From: Aptenodytes patagonicus
Taxonomy: Eukaryota; Chordata; Aves; Sphenisciformes; Spheniscidae
Reading direction: 5' to 3'
DNA length: 64,000 nucleotides
NCBI RefSeq assembly: GCF_965638725.1
Contig: NC_134962.1
Location: 6,455,501-6,519,500, forward strand
This document shows positions 13,035 to 25,265 of this stretch, one piece after another. Under the pieces are notes generated by a model. That model made no database searches. It saw only the letters and a program-made list of their open reading frames with translations, and was not told the origin of the DNA. A program made the position numbers and the translations under genes. How positions within the stretch are numbered: the first letter of the stretch is position 1; each line of letters opens with the position of its first letter.

Positions 13035-13135
13035 AGTTTGGATCACAACTCAGCTCTGCCTGAAACCCTCTTCCCATCTGTGATTTAGATGCAGTCATCT
13101 GCCTTGGGTGCCTCAGTTTCCCAGCTATGGAGAAA
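13035..13135 (+). mobile_element. MIR-like ancient SINE relic
   Basis: Blocks CAGCTCTGCC, then GTGATTTAG, CTTGGGTGCCTCAGTTTCCC occur in MIR order (ggctctgccacttac / tgtgacc / gcctcagtttcc). Old and diverged. Confidence 0.5.
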
Positions 13136-13584
13136 GACCACGTTGCTAATCAAGGACTTTTCCCATCTTCCCATTTGGAGGTGTTTGCTCCGGGCTTGTC
13201 CTGTGCAGTTACCACAGCGGGTGCACAGAGGGACCGTGCAGGGACGGCTGCCTCGGTAGGGACCTTGCTTCTCCCTTTGCGCCACAGTCCATTCCAGCCA
13301 CGTTACGTCACTCTCAGCGTAGCTGAAGGACTAAGAGACTCTTACTTGTAGAAACACATTAGAAAACTGACCTAGAACACTTTTAATCCACTGGGGGAAA
13401 TGCCCCCGTCTGCCTAATTCAGCTATTTTGGGGAGTTAAACTGGAGATGGAGTCACGTACAAGAAGGCATTACTGAAAGTATAAACAAATATTGGGGTGA
13501 CAGTGACTTAGATTACATGAGTTCATCTAGCAAATGGCATGGTGACTGTGACATGAGCACTCACTGGCTGTAGAAAGGCAGACA

Positions 13585-13662
13585 GTAGTACAACCACCAG
13601 TTGTACTGACTAAAGTCACCAGTTTAGTGACTGACTAAAGTAGTAGTAGTACAACTAGTAGT
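13585..13662. repeat. Cluster of short interleaved direct and inverted repeats
   Basis: AGTACAAC (13587-13594) pairs with GTTGTACT (13600-13607) across a 5-base loop and recurs directly at 13648-13655. ACTAAA (13609-13614) pairs with TTTAGT (13623-13628), and GACTAAAG is repeated at 13608-13615 and 13633-13640. An AGT triplet run ends the cluster. Confidence 0.75.
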
Positions 13663-14014
13663 AACCATCTAAGAGCTCCAGCAACTCAAAGGAGTGAAGA
13701 CCCATTGTTCAGTGCTTGTACAAATGCAGGGAAAATGGGCATCCCCTTCCTCGTAATCCTTATGGGAAGCTACAGATGGGTATAGACAGACAAGGAAGAC
13801 AAGTTAAAATGTGAGTAATATTGCACGGGCAGTAGTCACAGCACACACCAGCGCTGAGGCTTTGTTTTTCCCTTGTATACAGAAATCATTGGAAAAGGGG
13901 AGTGTTAAGAAAGGGTTTAAAGGAGGTAGCTGTGAATTCTTCGAAGCCTGGTGGAGGGTGAAGGATGGGTTTGTGAGCTGGGCAGATTGGAAGCAGCAGC
14001 AGCTGATGACTTAT

Positions 14015-14094
14015 CTTTGGGGTGATCCCCATTTCACTTGCCTCCAGTGCCAGGACTGGCGCTGGAGGCGACTGAAATGGGGATCACCCCAAAG
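14015..14094. repeat. Near-perfect 80-bp palindrome (38-bp stem, 4-base loop)
   Basis: The arm 14015-14052 is the reverse complement of 14057-14094 except at three positions. As + strand RNA these would be two G-U wobbles and one C-C mismatch, leaving 35 Watson-Crick pairs. The loop is GGAC. The outer ends are CTTTGGGGTGATCCCC and GGGGATCACCCCAAAG. No target-site duplication or transposon terminus is evident. It could be a template-switch product or the tip of a hairpin RNA. Confidence 0.95.
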
Positions 14095-17000
14095 GAGCTT
14101 CCTTCTGAGGCAGGGAGCACCCATCTGGGATTGCAGAGAAGAGTGACCAGGTAAATGCAAGCAACCGAGAAAAAGATCTTTTCAGTAGTGTTCTGCTTGG
14201 CCATGAGAGGGCAAGGGGACAGTTCTCAAAGTAAGGGATAAAGATGTTTCAGTATTAAAAAAAGGAGAATTTTAACTACATGAACATCTTGGATGCTATG
14301 GAGAATGAATCTGAGATGCCCAAGCAGAATCTGGATGTAAGGGCTGAGCTGAAAGCCCTAGAAACTGAGTATTTCTGCCCTAGAATTTTATACAAGGTGG
14401 CTAATCGCTGTAGATAGCAATCTACTGTAAAAACACACCTTGCTTTCAACAGAGACAGTCTTAAACATATTTTCAAAAGCCAAGGATGCAATACCGGACT
14501 AAAAGAGCTCCCAGAGTTTCTTCCAGTGAACCTCCCACTCTTGGATTGCTAAATATCGCTCTCCCAGTAATACTGCCTTGGGAGGGTTGAGTAAACTTAC
14601 AGTCCCCCTATGTCTGTATAAAACATCCTCACCAGGAGAAGTGGAAGGAGGGACGTGAAATGTCCCATCCTCCACAGAACCCTGCTCCAACTGGCTTCCG
14701 TAAGCATCAGTCTTCAGGAGGGAAAATAAATGAGGCTTTCAAAATTGTTTTACGTGATTCATTTCATTCTGGGCTAGAGCAAGGCAAATAGACAGTGGGA
14801 GGACTTCACTGATAAAGTATTTTTTTTCCAAAGCAGAGAATATCAGAAGATAACACAACAGCAAATTACTGCGTATTTTAAACTCTTGTAGCTAAACATT
14901 CCCTTTTGGGGCTGCGCCAGGTATCTCGTGGTGCCAGTGAAAATGGGATACAGATGTTCACTTGTTTGGATGGAGACACTGCAATAATTCATGCCTGCTA
15001 CAAATGATAGGATGCCTCGTGCTCACAAAAGAATACCCTGATCTTTTTGTCAGTAATAAGAAAATATATTCTCTGTACCTATGATAAGGAAAATAAGGCC
15101 TGTAAAAGCTGTGAACTGGGGAAGCATGGGTTTTTTCAGTTTCCAAAATGTAACTTCTGTTGTGGCAACGCAGCCTGCGCTGCTAAAAGTGCTACCACCA
15201 GGATACCAACCCAAGGGTGTCATCACTCACAGGGGAGTGAATCGCTGTCTGGGACAGGTATACGGAGTGTTAAGTACCTGCTGCTAAATGTGTATGAACA
15301 GAGGACCTGAGCTTGCAGAACAGTCAAGGTTTGGGATGTTGTGTCTGAGACTTTTTTTTTTTTTAACAACTTCAGCTTTGAATACTTGCTTATTTTTGTA
15401 AGATTAATTTAGGTGTGTTTAAAATACTACCTCTGAGTTTGAACTCGGTTGTGGTGAAAATAGTCTCATTAAAGTCCATGGTAACAGTATTCAGGAATGC
15501 GCTCTGTCTGTTTTAATGGACATTAGGGAAATGGGAGCTTTATACCCGAAAAATACATAGGGATGGGATAGGGAGAAAGAAGAGCTGAGCCCATCGCACT
15601 GCAACATAACAGCAGGGCTGGTGCTCACCTTCTGCTTTTTCATGTGTAGCAGATAACTGCAAAACTGGCATCTGCCAAAAGAATTTGTTAGCATACCTGA
15701 ATACTTGCACCGCTGGTTTCCCCCTGTTGTGCTCCTGTCAGGAGAGGTACAAAAAGGTTCACACCTGCTGTATAGCTTCAGGTTGAAGGAATGCATGTGC
15801 AAATTTGGCAGGTAGAAATTGCACTCTTTAGATTAGACTCCACTTCTTGAAATTGGAGCGCTCTGCTTTTCCTGCCTGCTGTTCTATTTTTCACTTTCTT
15901 CTTGCAATGCCCATATTAAAATGAAGGGTTGTTTTTTTTTTTTTTTAAATCATCTTAGTTCATTTTCATGGTGGAGCTGTAACCGAATCCAAAATCACAC
16001 TTCTGGGAATCCAGCACCAATGTTGTATGAAGGTTTTAAAGGTATGCACGGTTTTTCCCTCACTCCCCCAAATTTTACTTTCTCAGTAATTTTTATGAAG
16101 TGGGTTTGGGCTTGACACAACTGGCACGGTTTGGGATGTAATGACTTATTCTTCTCGTTTATTTGGGAGGTATTTAACCATTTGCTCACCTTTCTCAAGT
16201 TGTAGGTTGACTTTTAACTGAAAAATCTCATTTTGAAACAAAAAAGCCTGAAAATCTTTTGATTCAGTAGCACTTAAATGCAATGCTTTATTTCCCTAAT
16301 TTTTTTTCAACTGTTTTTCTTGGCTTAAACCACTCACCAGATTTTTTTCCAATTTAATGAAAAGTTTTGGCATTCTGAAATGGCATCTTTTGCAGGACTA
16401 ACTGTTAACTGAATGTTTTGCCCTCGTACTGTTTACTACATTGAATTTTTCACATCAGTGCAGACCACGGACAACCCTAGCTAGCCCTATATATTAGGGT
16501 AGTGATTTTTCAGTCCTCATCAATATGCAGACCATGCAAAACTTTCCAGGGGAAATGGGGATCCCTGGATAGCAAATTTCAGGCTGCTAACAGCTGAATA
16601 CCTTTTCTCATGTCTCTGTGGACTCCTTGAAGTCCCCAGGCCCCCAGAAGTTCACGGGGCACAGCTAGAAACTACTTCAGGTTTGCTCCCGCTTGCTCAC
16701 ATAATGTAGTAGTTTAGCAAATATGCGCTGCCCCACTGGTATTTCTTCAGTGGAGCTAGTCTCAGCCAGAAATAAAGGCAAGGTCTATTTTTTTCTTCTG
16801 TAAGTATGTTCAAAACATGAATTTCCATGAGTTTCCAACATAAGACCTATATCTGCATGGTAAGTAGAGTCACTTTCACTTGCAAATGAGGTTGGATCTG
16901 CTAAAAAATCTGCTAATTTGCAATAAAAATAGCATCCATCTTTGCTCTGCAAATATAGCCTATTTGAAAACTGTCCCATTTTCAGAACTGTAGCAGCTTG

Positions 17001-20000
17001 TAGGATGGGAGAAAGGGGAAGGAGGAAATACCTTGCATTTGAAGTCACTTCATATTTCTCCAGGACTATTTCACACACCTTTAGTCATTATGTTGCATTT
17101 TGTGTTGTCACATTAATTTTCACAGCAACAGACTGATATAAACAGTGTGACTGCACTGCAGAAGCAAGGGAAGCTGGATGGATTGAGAGGGAGGGAGGAT
17201 TTGTTCAGACATAAATATCTCCTGCCATATTGAGGGGAGTTTAAAAAAAAAAAAATGGCCAGCCAAGAAATTGCTTTTTTGTAGGAACGTTCTGTTTCTC
17301 CCTTTATCTTTTTTTTTTTAATGTGTGCTTCAGCGTGAGAGACCAAGAACAAGGGGGAACCAAGTGGCTATTTAATGAGTCTGGGATGCTGAATGCAGCT
17401 GCTCTTTCGGGTGGGTGAAACTGCAAGGAATGGAAGGCAAGGAAGGTGAACACGTATGCAGAAGATGGTATTAAATAAGGAGGCCTGGTCATGTAGGGTC
17501 TTGTTGGGAAAACTGCTGACTTTCTTGCAGGTTAAATGCTTGAAGGAATTGCAGAGTCAGGCTCCAAGAAAATGAGGGCATACACCGAAAAATCAGCACC
17601 TCAGCACACAAACAGGTGAAAATACCAGAAGCAGAGAGGAAAGCCAGTGCAATGCCTTCTATCCCAATCTTCCTGCACCCAATGAAGGATGCAGAGATTG
17701 CATAGAGAAGAGCAGGTATTGTTGTACCTATAGAGCAATGCCTACCTGGGCATCACTTTTATCCCCCATGTATTGGGTTGCTATATGCATGTGTCTAGGG
17801 CTCCAGACTTTCAGAAACCTCCCGTAAGGGCAGGATGAGATGGATTTCTTGCTAGGTAGTTTCCCATGTCACCTGTTGGCGACGTTTCCTATGAGGAACT
17901 TGGTGCTCTGGGGACTAGGAAATGTGTGGCATCAATCTAGGATTTCAGAGTAGCGTAGAAAGTGTCAGTAGTATCTTCTAAGGTTACATTTGTAGGACTA
18001 AGACCTTCCCTGTTCTAGTACCCACGTCTGCCTGGCTTGGCAATGCTGCTTTTGGCCTGCCGTGGCCAGTGTGATGACATTTAATACAGGCTGGAAACGT
18101 TCCCTGTGCTCCCATGGCTTTTCCTTTAAGGGAGGAGCTGGGAGATGCCTCAGCTTTGGAGCTGATGATTTGAGTTCTCTGTTGGCACTCGTCACTCCTT
18201 GAGTTTTTTGAGCTAGAGCTTGTGGACTGGTGTAAGAAAATAAATCCACCTGTAAGGAGGTATGAGGAAAAGTCCCAGTATCTGATCAGAGGTTTTGCCA
18301 ATAAGGACGGGATGGGTTGCGGCTTTATGAATGCCTTATTCCTCACACTCCTCCTGTGCTAAGGCCAGCTGTGATGGGTCACACCATGCTTTGCACAGCG
18401 TCTGAGCCTCGAACTGAGGTTTCCACTTAGTATGTCCAAGTTTCTGACACCAAAAACCTTGGGTGGAAACTTGCTTATGTCTGGATGGTTTGCAGCAAGC
18501 AAAACTCTTAAAAGAAGAGCAGCTAATTGCATATTCATAATGGCACATACAGTACTTGAGAGAAGCCCTTAATTTCTACTGTGGTGGATCTGGAAATTAA
18601 TCTCTGGCCATGCTCAGCAACGTCTATCCACAGTCTCTGAAGAGCACGGATCAAGAGGAGCTTTTTGGCCCTTTTCCTCTGAGAAAGAACCACTGATTTC
18701 TTCAGTTTGAGCACATTATTATTTTTTTAACAAAAGAGCATGATACAGCTCTATACACCAGTTGGAAGCAACGTGATTTGTGTCATGAATACTAATATGC
18801 GTTTGACAGTATCCTATAAATTCTACGCGTTTTGAAGAGCGTTAACAAGAGTTGTAGGAACCATACTTAAATTCTTCCCCTACTTTTTTTTCAATTAAAA
18901 GAAAAGGAAGCTAGCGAGAGTCTGTATTTGTATCCAAAACAAATATGGCTTGGGTCACGGCAAGAATTCTGCATGCCGTGCTAGACCTGGGTCTCCAGCA
19001 CATTCATTGGTTTTTGTCTCCATGAATCACCCTAAAGCTATAGGCAACAAAAGCTGAAGCTATGTAGATGTGATTTCTAGTTCATTTGTTGTTCATTAGA
19101 AAGATTTTCTCTCTCTTATTTGCGGCACCCCTGCTGCTGCTTGTTCATTAGGAGAATGGAATGTATTCCAAATATTTCCTAGCTCTGGCAGGGCAGATGG
19201 TGGAAAGTAATTTTCCAAACTCTTCTGGAAAAGGGGGGAAACAAACCACCCAAATAACCCCAAGTCACCCCCTGCACACCAGAAGAATTCAGTATTTCTG
19301 AGTGCAGACGTGCCGTACACTTTCTGTCTCTCTGGTTGTACAGTGCTGTGTGTCGGAGTGGTGGGAAGTGTGTATGAATGGGAATGTATCACATTACACG
19401 TGGGATGTTAGCAAGGCTGGGATTTTTTTTCACAGGAAACTGCATTTGCAAAGAGCACACAGCAACATGCAGTACCCTAAAAGATGTGTGTGAAGGAGTG
19501 AGCAAGATTCATTTCCCTAAATCTTCTGGGCAACCCAATGCCTAAGGGAATCCCAGGGAGGGAGGACAGAGCCTGGGCCATGCTCCAGTTTCTCCGTCCA
19601 GCCCTGCGCAGAGGCATGAGGCAAACTGGAAGCTCCTCAGACGCCCCATCCCCTGCCCTTCACCAGCGTGGGCAGAAGGATGTCCAAGTGCTCAGACAAT
19701 GGTGGAGGAAGCGGCTCTGGCTGCGTTTCCCTTCTGTTCCCTGGGGAGTCGGGGGAGCACACAAGCCAGGGCCAGATTTAGCTCTTGGATCCACATGAAA
19801 CATCTCTGTGCCGACTGCTCCCTTCCTTCGTGCTCAGCCTCTTGTCACGGGAGTGGAAGTCGCACACATACACACACAAGGGGAACAGAAAAGCCGAGTC
19901 AATATGCAGCAGGCAGAGCTGGGAACACAATGTGGGCGAAACAAAGAGCAGGACTGTATTTACTGCCTTCCCGGTGGCATTCACTTCTTGTGCTTGGAGC

Positions 20001-22789
20001 AGTTTTCCTCTTTTCATGAGCCTCTTGACCTGCAGATCCCTCTCCTCGGCAGACAGACCCCAAAGCCCCTCATCAGATCAAACCAGCAAAACACTTTGAA
20101 CACAGAGCCTGAACTGTGTGTTTGCATCGAGGCTTTAAGCTCCTTGGCGCTGGCACCCGGGGTTCCTATTTGTTTTCCAACTCCTGAGGACAGCAATGGT
20201 GCTCTCTAAGTCAATACAAACAAACCAAGAGAGGCTTGAGGCAGCGTGGCAGAGCTTACCCGAGCGCCGCCATCCTCAGGACTGTGCCGTGCTCTGGCCT
20301 GTGGAAGGTGCCTCTGGCATTGATTTGGGCTGTCAGCTCAGGCCAGCACCCCCAAAATCTCATACACAGAAACCTGGCTGAACAAGGAACTTTCTCAAAA
20401 GAAGGGCATCAATTGCCCTGTCTGTGCCACCGAGACACCCAGCTTCGGAGGGAGGCACTTTCACAGCTGCTGTAAAACCCCACTGGATTTTCAAAGCCTG
20501 CTATTAGTGATGGATTTTCAAGCCCCCTCTTTCTCCAGGCACTCTCGCACTGCAGGATGTGTGGGTGCAGGCAGAGGTGTTGGGGCCTCTCACTTGATTC
20601 ATTTCCACGGCTGGGCCTTCGGGTGCAGATGTATGAACAAGCGGTTCACAAGCAGATGTTTGAAAAGGCACCGAGAAGGGTTGCACCCACCAAGCATGAG
20701 GCAGGAGACCCTCTGAGCCCGCGTTCATCTCTCAGGCAACTCTATCCCGTGGCATCCGACCTTTCTGTAGGCTCAGATAAGCGTTAGTACAGTGGTACTG
20801 TGCACGTTGGGTGACGGCTTTGCGGAAGCGGGGTTGTGAAATGGATGCCTCCTGTAGCCGTCGTGACCTTAAAACCCATTGCTCGGTCACCCAGCAGAAA
20901 AAATTGGGAGAATTCCTTCCGAACAGCCGAGTGCTGGTGCCCTTCAGGAGCTGGCTTTTCCTCTTTGGCTAGCCAGAGCTTCCACCAGCCAGGACTGTCT
21001 CACCACACTGCATCAGCTGAGATTCAGGAATTTGTCTAAGCTACATCTAATACCTAAACCTGTATTTTTCACAGCCTGACAGAGTTTTAAACTCCTCTCC
21101 GTCAGCTATGGCCCATAGCCTTCAGAGATGAGCAGTGGCTATAATTGATTCATCAAGACTCCTGTTTATTTGTTTTTGCTCAATTGTTGCAATATATTTG
21201 ATTCCCAATTATTATGCTCTGGAGTCAAGCTTCCTTTAGGTAATTTACAGTGTAGCCTACGTATGTGTAAAAAATTTATCGCGATCGTGTTTTTAATTAA
21301 AATGCATACGATAATACCAAAAGGAGAGAGGGGGAGGAAGTGAGGGAACCCAGATTAAGTTTTTAATTGTTTTAATAGTGAGATTTGGTTCAGTGAGAAC
21401 AGGGCATATTGGTTTCCTTGGAAACATTGGCGATGTATTAGCTGTATAAAATCTAGCATAAAAGATTTGCAAAAGTGAAGCTTTCAGGTTTTAACTGATA
21501 TTATAACTCTCAATTTGGAAAATCAGATTCACACGTGGCCCCTGGAGTCCCAAAAAGGTGTCTTTTCTGTGTTTTCTCTTAAGCCTTAGAATTAATAATT
21601 TCACAGATTATCAGAATCATTAGAAATCTAAAACTGCAATAGCAACAACAAAAAAAACCCCCTTCAACAATTCAATATCCCCGATTCATACGATTTAATT
21701 AGATGTGCCTGTAAGTTCTCTTCGTGCCAAGCAGTACCAGGCAAGACTCCATGTGATTTGAGAAAGAAGTACAAAAATTTGGCTTTTTAAACGTTCCAAT
21801 AAAACTAGAGATTATTGGTAATGGAGCAGTGGGTGATGTTTTATATGCATCCCGTGTTCAGTTATTTTATTGTACACGACACTGATACCTGGGTATGCAA
21901 TATACAATGCACTCTAGCCAGCTTCAGGTTCAGAGAATCGCTGTAGCTGCTGCTAACGATCTGGCCTCACACGAAGTCTTCGATGCCTCTATTTTTCCTG
22001 GCGTATGTCTTAGGAAACAGAGTACCCCCGGAGAGCCTCATCCCCAGAGACAGCACGTCGGGTTTGGGGCTACAACACCCCAAGGCACCACAGGAGGTCA
22101 AATGTTCATTTTAAGGTTGTTCTCATCTGAAGTTAAAACATTTTCTTTTCATTCTCTTTGAAAACCAGGTTCTCAAATTACCAATTTTGTCTCTTTCGTG
22201 TTAGAAAATAAAGCCTTGTGAGGGAGGATTCAGCGCTCTGCAGTCGAGTGGGATTGAAACAACCAATTTTAATATCTGTGATTCACCTCTGAGCCCAAAC
22301 TGTGATGATACAGTGCATCTGGGGATCAAATACTGCAGAAACTCTCTCTCTCAAACAAAAGGGAGGAAAAAAAGACTGCGGATAAAGTACCAGATGTAGG
22401 ATTTTGGACTATCAGAGAAGAGAATGGATGGCTTGGTGTTAGCATGTAAGACTAATCACTCAGTTGAAATCATTTCAGCAGCTGAGTAAATAGACTTACG
22501 GAAAAGGCATTTATGGGAGCATTTGTGTTCCAGGATCCTCCCTCTTTCCTAGTCCTCCTGTTTGTTTGTTTTTCTGTCTCTTTGGTGTTGAAGCTTCCCA
22601 GTTAACAGGTTTATTAGGTAGTGATGACGATGTCAAATGTGCAGCTAGGCAATCCACACGGCCCCTCAACTGCACCGCAGCCGTACGGGCTGAGCAAATG
22701 GAGTGCAAGTTCAACAGCCTGTCCATGAACAATGGGCCTCTCTGCAGCAGTGGGGCTGTTCAGCTGCGTGCTTGGCTCGCCGCCACCCA
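14095..22789. other. Upstream non-coding stretch, right part
   Basis: No gene is supported between the palindrome and the upstream CpG island. The sequence is mixed AT-rich DNA with short T and A runs, one CNE-like segment (21.1-21.5 kb) and moderate GC at 19.5-20.8 kb where overlapping short frames occur on both strands. Confidence 0.5.
21120..21480. other. Candidate conserved non-coding element
   Basis: An AT-rich, non-repetitive stretch with TATAATTGATTCATC, CCCAATTATTATG and TTTTTAATTAAAATGCAT, plus CpG-containing TATCGCGATCG (about 21278-21288) embedded in AT-rich DNA. Retained CpGs in such a context often mark constraint. Needs alignment. Confidence 0.3.
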
Positions 22790-22827
22790 AAGCCATGACC
22801 ACTCGAGCACGAGCTCAGCCTGCACCC

Positions 22828-22850
22828 CACACGCACGCGCGCGCACGCAT
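22828..22850. repeat. Alternating CA/CG tract, Z-DNA candidate
   Basis: Twenty-three bases alternate strictly between pyrimidine and purine (CACACG, CACGCGCGCGCACGCAT), the strongest sequence class for left-handed DNA. It lies at the edge of the upstream CpG island. Confidence 0.7.
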
Positions 22851-23243
22851 CTCGTCGGCTCTTCCTTCTGCCCCGTACTAACTCCCATCAGCAGCACCCA
22901 GCGCGCTGCCCACGCGTGCCCCAGCAAGCAGCTCGGGCCCGTCCCAGACGACGTTCCTTATCGGTGCTTTCCCAGGTGTCACGGCGGGGCACTTCGAGGG
23001 CACGAAATAAGGGAAGCCTAAAGGAAAAGCGTTCAAGGGCACGGTCCTGCCAGCGCGGCAGCCTCTGCAGGCCCTGCCGCTGACGTCTGTGCAGAGACCG
23101 GGCTCCGGCATCGGACCCCTGCAAAGGGAACGCGCGGGCTCGCGGCCGAGCCCCGGCTGTCAGCCCTTCCCGCGGCCGGGCGCGGCGGCCCTGCCCGGGC
23201 GCGGCAGGGCAGGGTGGCAGCTCGGGAGTCCCTGAGCGATGGT

Positions 23244-23294
23244 GCTGTGTGCCGGTGCCTGCTGTGTGCCACTGCCTGCTGTGTGCCGGTGCCT
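23244..23294 (+). repeat. 17-bp tandem repeat x3
   Basis: Units GCTGTGTGCCGGTGCCT, GCTGTGTGCCACTGCCT and GCTGTGTGCCGGTGCCT are contiguous; the middle copy differs at two bases. Located inside the upstream CpG island. Confidence 0.9.
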
Positions 23295-23641
23295 GCCGGG
23301 CACTACGGACGTGTGAGCTGGCTTCGTTAACCGGGCAGGAAGCGTTGGAGGCGCCGTGGGTGCGGCGACACGCGCCCCGCGCACACACGACGTTCAACTC
23401 GCGCCCTTCTCCCCACCACGGGTGCCGCAGACGCCCCGGCTCCGCGGCACCTGGCGGTCGTGGCAGCCCCTCACCCCCACGCCGTCCCCAGACCCGAGCA
23501 CCCGGGCCGGGCCCGCGGCTCTGCCTGTGGGTGCGGGGCGCGCGCCGCCCCCGGCCCTGGCTCTTTAAGGCGGCGGCGCGGGAAGGCGCGAGCTGCGCCT
23601 TTGTCACGGCACCGGGTCAGCGCGCGGTCACGGCGCCGCCC

Positions 23642-23647
23642 CACGTG
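23642..23647. promoter_or_regulatory. E-box CACGTG
   Basis: A palindromic CACGTG (USF/MYC-type) within CCCACGTGGA in the upstream CpG island, about 90 bp before the inverted CCAAT box. Confidence 0.45.
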
Positions 23648-23731
23648 GAGTTAGGGCCCGCATGGCCGGGCGCGCCCCGCCTCCCTCCGCTGACTGGCTG
23701 CCTTGCGCCCGGCGGCCGGGTCCCCCGCTTC

Positions 23732-23740
23732 TGATTGGCT
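23732..23740 (-). promoter_or_regulatory. Inverted CCAAT box (NF-Y type)
   Basis: TGATTGGCT carries ATTGG, the complement of CCAAT, with the preferred NF-Y flanks (CTGATTGGCT). It is followed by GAGCGCGCGCGTCA and a GC box, a standard CpG-island promoter arrangement. Confidence 0.55.
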
Positions 23741-25257
23741 GAGCGCGCGCGTCATTTACATGCGGGGGGCGGGGGAACGCCTGTCCGTGACTCCGGGCGC
23801 CGTCTGGGGCCGCCCCCGCGGCGTCTGGGGGGATTTAAAGGGGCAGAGCCCCGCCGGGCGCGCGGCGTGGGGCGCTGGGCTTGCGTGGGGCGCTCGCGCG
23901 AGGGGGTTTCGGCTCTGTGGGCCCCGGCTGGCAGGCGCGCGTTCCGGGCCGCCCGATTCCGCCTGGTTTTCGATGCGAGCCCTGAGGGGGCATTGCTAGG
24001 GAGAGCCGGAACAGCCGCGTGGGAGCGGGGCCGAGCCCCTGCGCCCCCCGGGGCGTGCGCGCCCGCGGGAGCGGCTGCTCCGGGCCGGGAGGGAGCCTCA
24101 GGTCCCCTCCCGCGGCGTGCTGTGCCCCGTGGGGCCGCTGGCAACGCCGGCCCTGGCACCGGCAGTCCGGGAACCACCCACGGCTCCCGTGGCGGGCCCG
24201 GGTGGGTGGTGTGAGGGCGTTCGACTGGGCGTGAGGCGCAGGGCCAGGGCGGGGGCTGTGTTCCCCGGGTGACTCAAACCAGTGCCGGCGCGAGGAGCCC
24301 CTTGTGGGGACCCCACACCCCACCCGGGTGCTCTGGTGAAGCTGGGAGGAGGGCGAGGGCTGAGCACTGGACGGCGTTTCAAGGCGGGGGCATCTTCAGA
24401 GCCTCCATCTTGAGCTGCCTCGTGGCCCTCGCCTGTAGCAGGCACGCAGGGACTCCGTGGGGCGATCCGCGGGCTGGTGACGGTGTTGGGCCGCGGTGGC
24501 TGCGGAGCAATTGCAGCAGTTGTGTCTGGAGGCGCAGGGCAGGGGGGCCGAGCGGTACCTGCGTTTCCCCCGGCAGGGCAGGGCTGCCCAGCTCCCCGAG
24601 AGCTACAACCCGTTGGCGTGCGTCAAGGTGGAAAAATGCAGAACAGAGCCTGGGTTTCTCTGATCGCACCTTTTACGCAAGAATCAGAAGACACTAAACA
24701 CAGCAATCGTTTTTTGGCAAATACGAGTATGTTCGTGTGTACGTATGTATCCAACCATGTGTGTGGGTGCATGTGGCTGTATATGGGCACCATAAAAGGA
24801 CAATTCAATCTATGAACTGTTTGCAGCTGCTCCACTTCTAAACCGCTCTACGGAAGGAGCCTGGCAGCAAAGCCGCTGCGAGTGGTTCAGAGCTGGCTTT
24901 CAGAATTACTCAAGTGCTTCCTCGGATGAGCTCGAAGTCTTTACTTCGGTATGTCAGCTCTCAGTCGGGGAGTTCAGGGTCACCTTTGTTTGCTTTCCAA
25001 AGCCTCATTCCTCTCTCCAAAATGCCTGTTGTTCCATCAAGAAAAGTCAGGAATTATTTTATGTTTATGCATTTAAAACTCTTCCCTGAGCGCTGTTTTA
25101 TTTTACATAGCCATCCTGGTTTTCCTAGCCCAAGAAAATGAAATATTTTCAGCTGGGGAGCTGTGAATTCAGAGGGTGATTATTTTTTGTTAGTGAAGTG
25201 ATATATTTCCTACCAGTGCCTCCAATAAAATGTAAAGGTAGGGTGGAGTCTTTCCAG

Positions 25258-25265
25258 TGACGTCA
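25258..25265. promoter_or_regulatory. Second consensus CRE (TGACGTCA)
   Basis: An exact CRE palindrome within CCAGTGACGTCAGCTGG, about 600 bp downstream of the upstream CpG island and 5.2 kb upstream of PMEPA1 exon 1. Adjacent CAGCTG gives an E-box. Function is not demonstrated. Confidence 0.4.

Larger units (their letters stand above)
22790..24620. promoter_or_regulatory. Upstream CpG island, promoter-like, transcript unknown
   Basis: A second, separate CpG-rich block lies about 5.8 kb upstream of PMEPA1 exon 1, with ordinary composition on both sides. On the + strand it has a CACGTG E-box (23642-23647), an inverted CCAAT box (ATTGG, 23734-23738), a GC box (GGGGGGCGGGGG, about 23764-23775) and a TATA-like ATTTAAA (about 23833-23839), in an order suggesting + strand initiation near 23.86 kb. 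Reading frames of up to 239 codons occur on both strands but resemble no protein family I know and have the Arg/Pro/Gly/Ala bias of translated CpG islands. It could serve an upstream alternative PMEPA1 exon, a lncRNA or a minus-strand transcript. In human a lncRNA, NKILA, adjoins the PMEPA1 promoter; equivalence is not shown here. Confidence 0.65.

Noticed and set aside
22888-23607. A 239-codon minus-strand open frame in the upstream CpG island
   Set aside because: Same reason: GC-driven, overlapped by open frames on the other strand, with a tandem repeat translated inside it.
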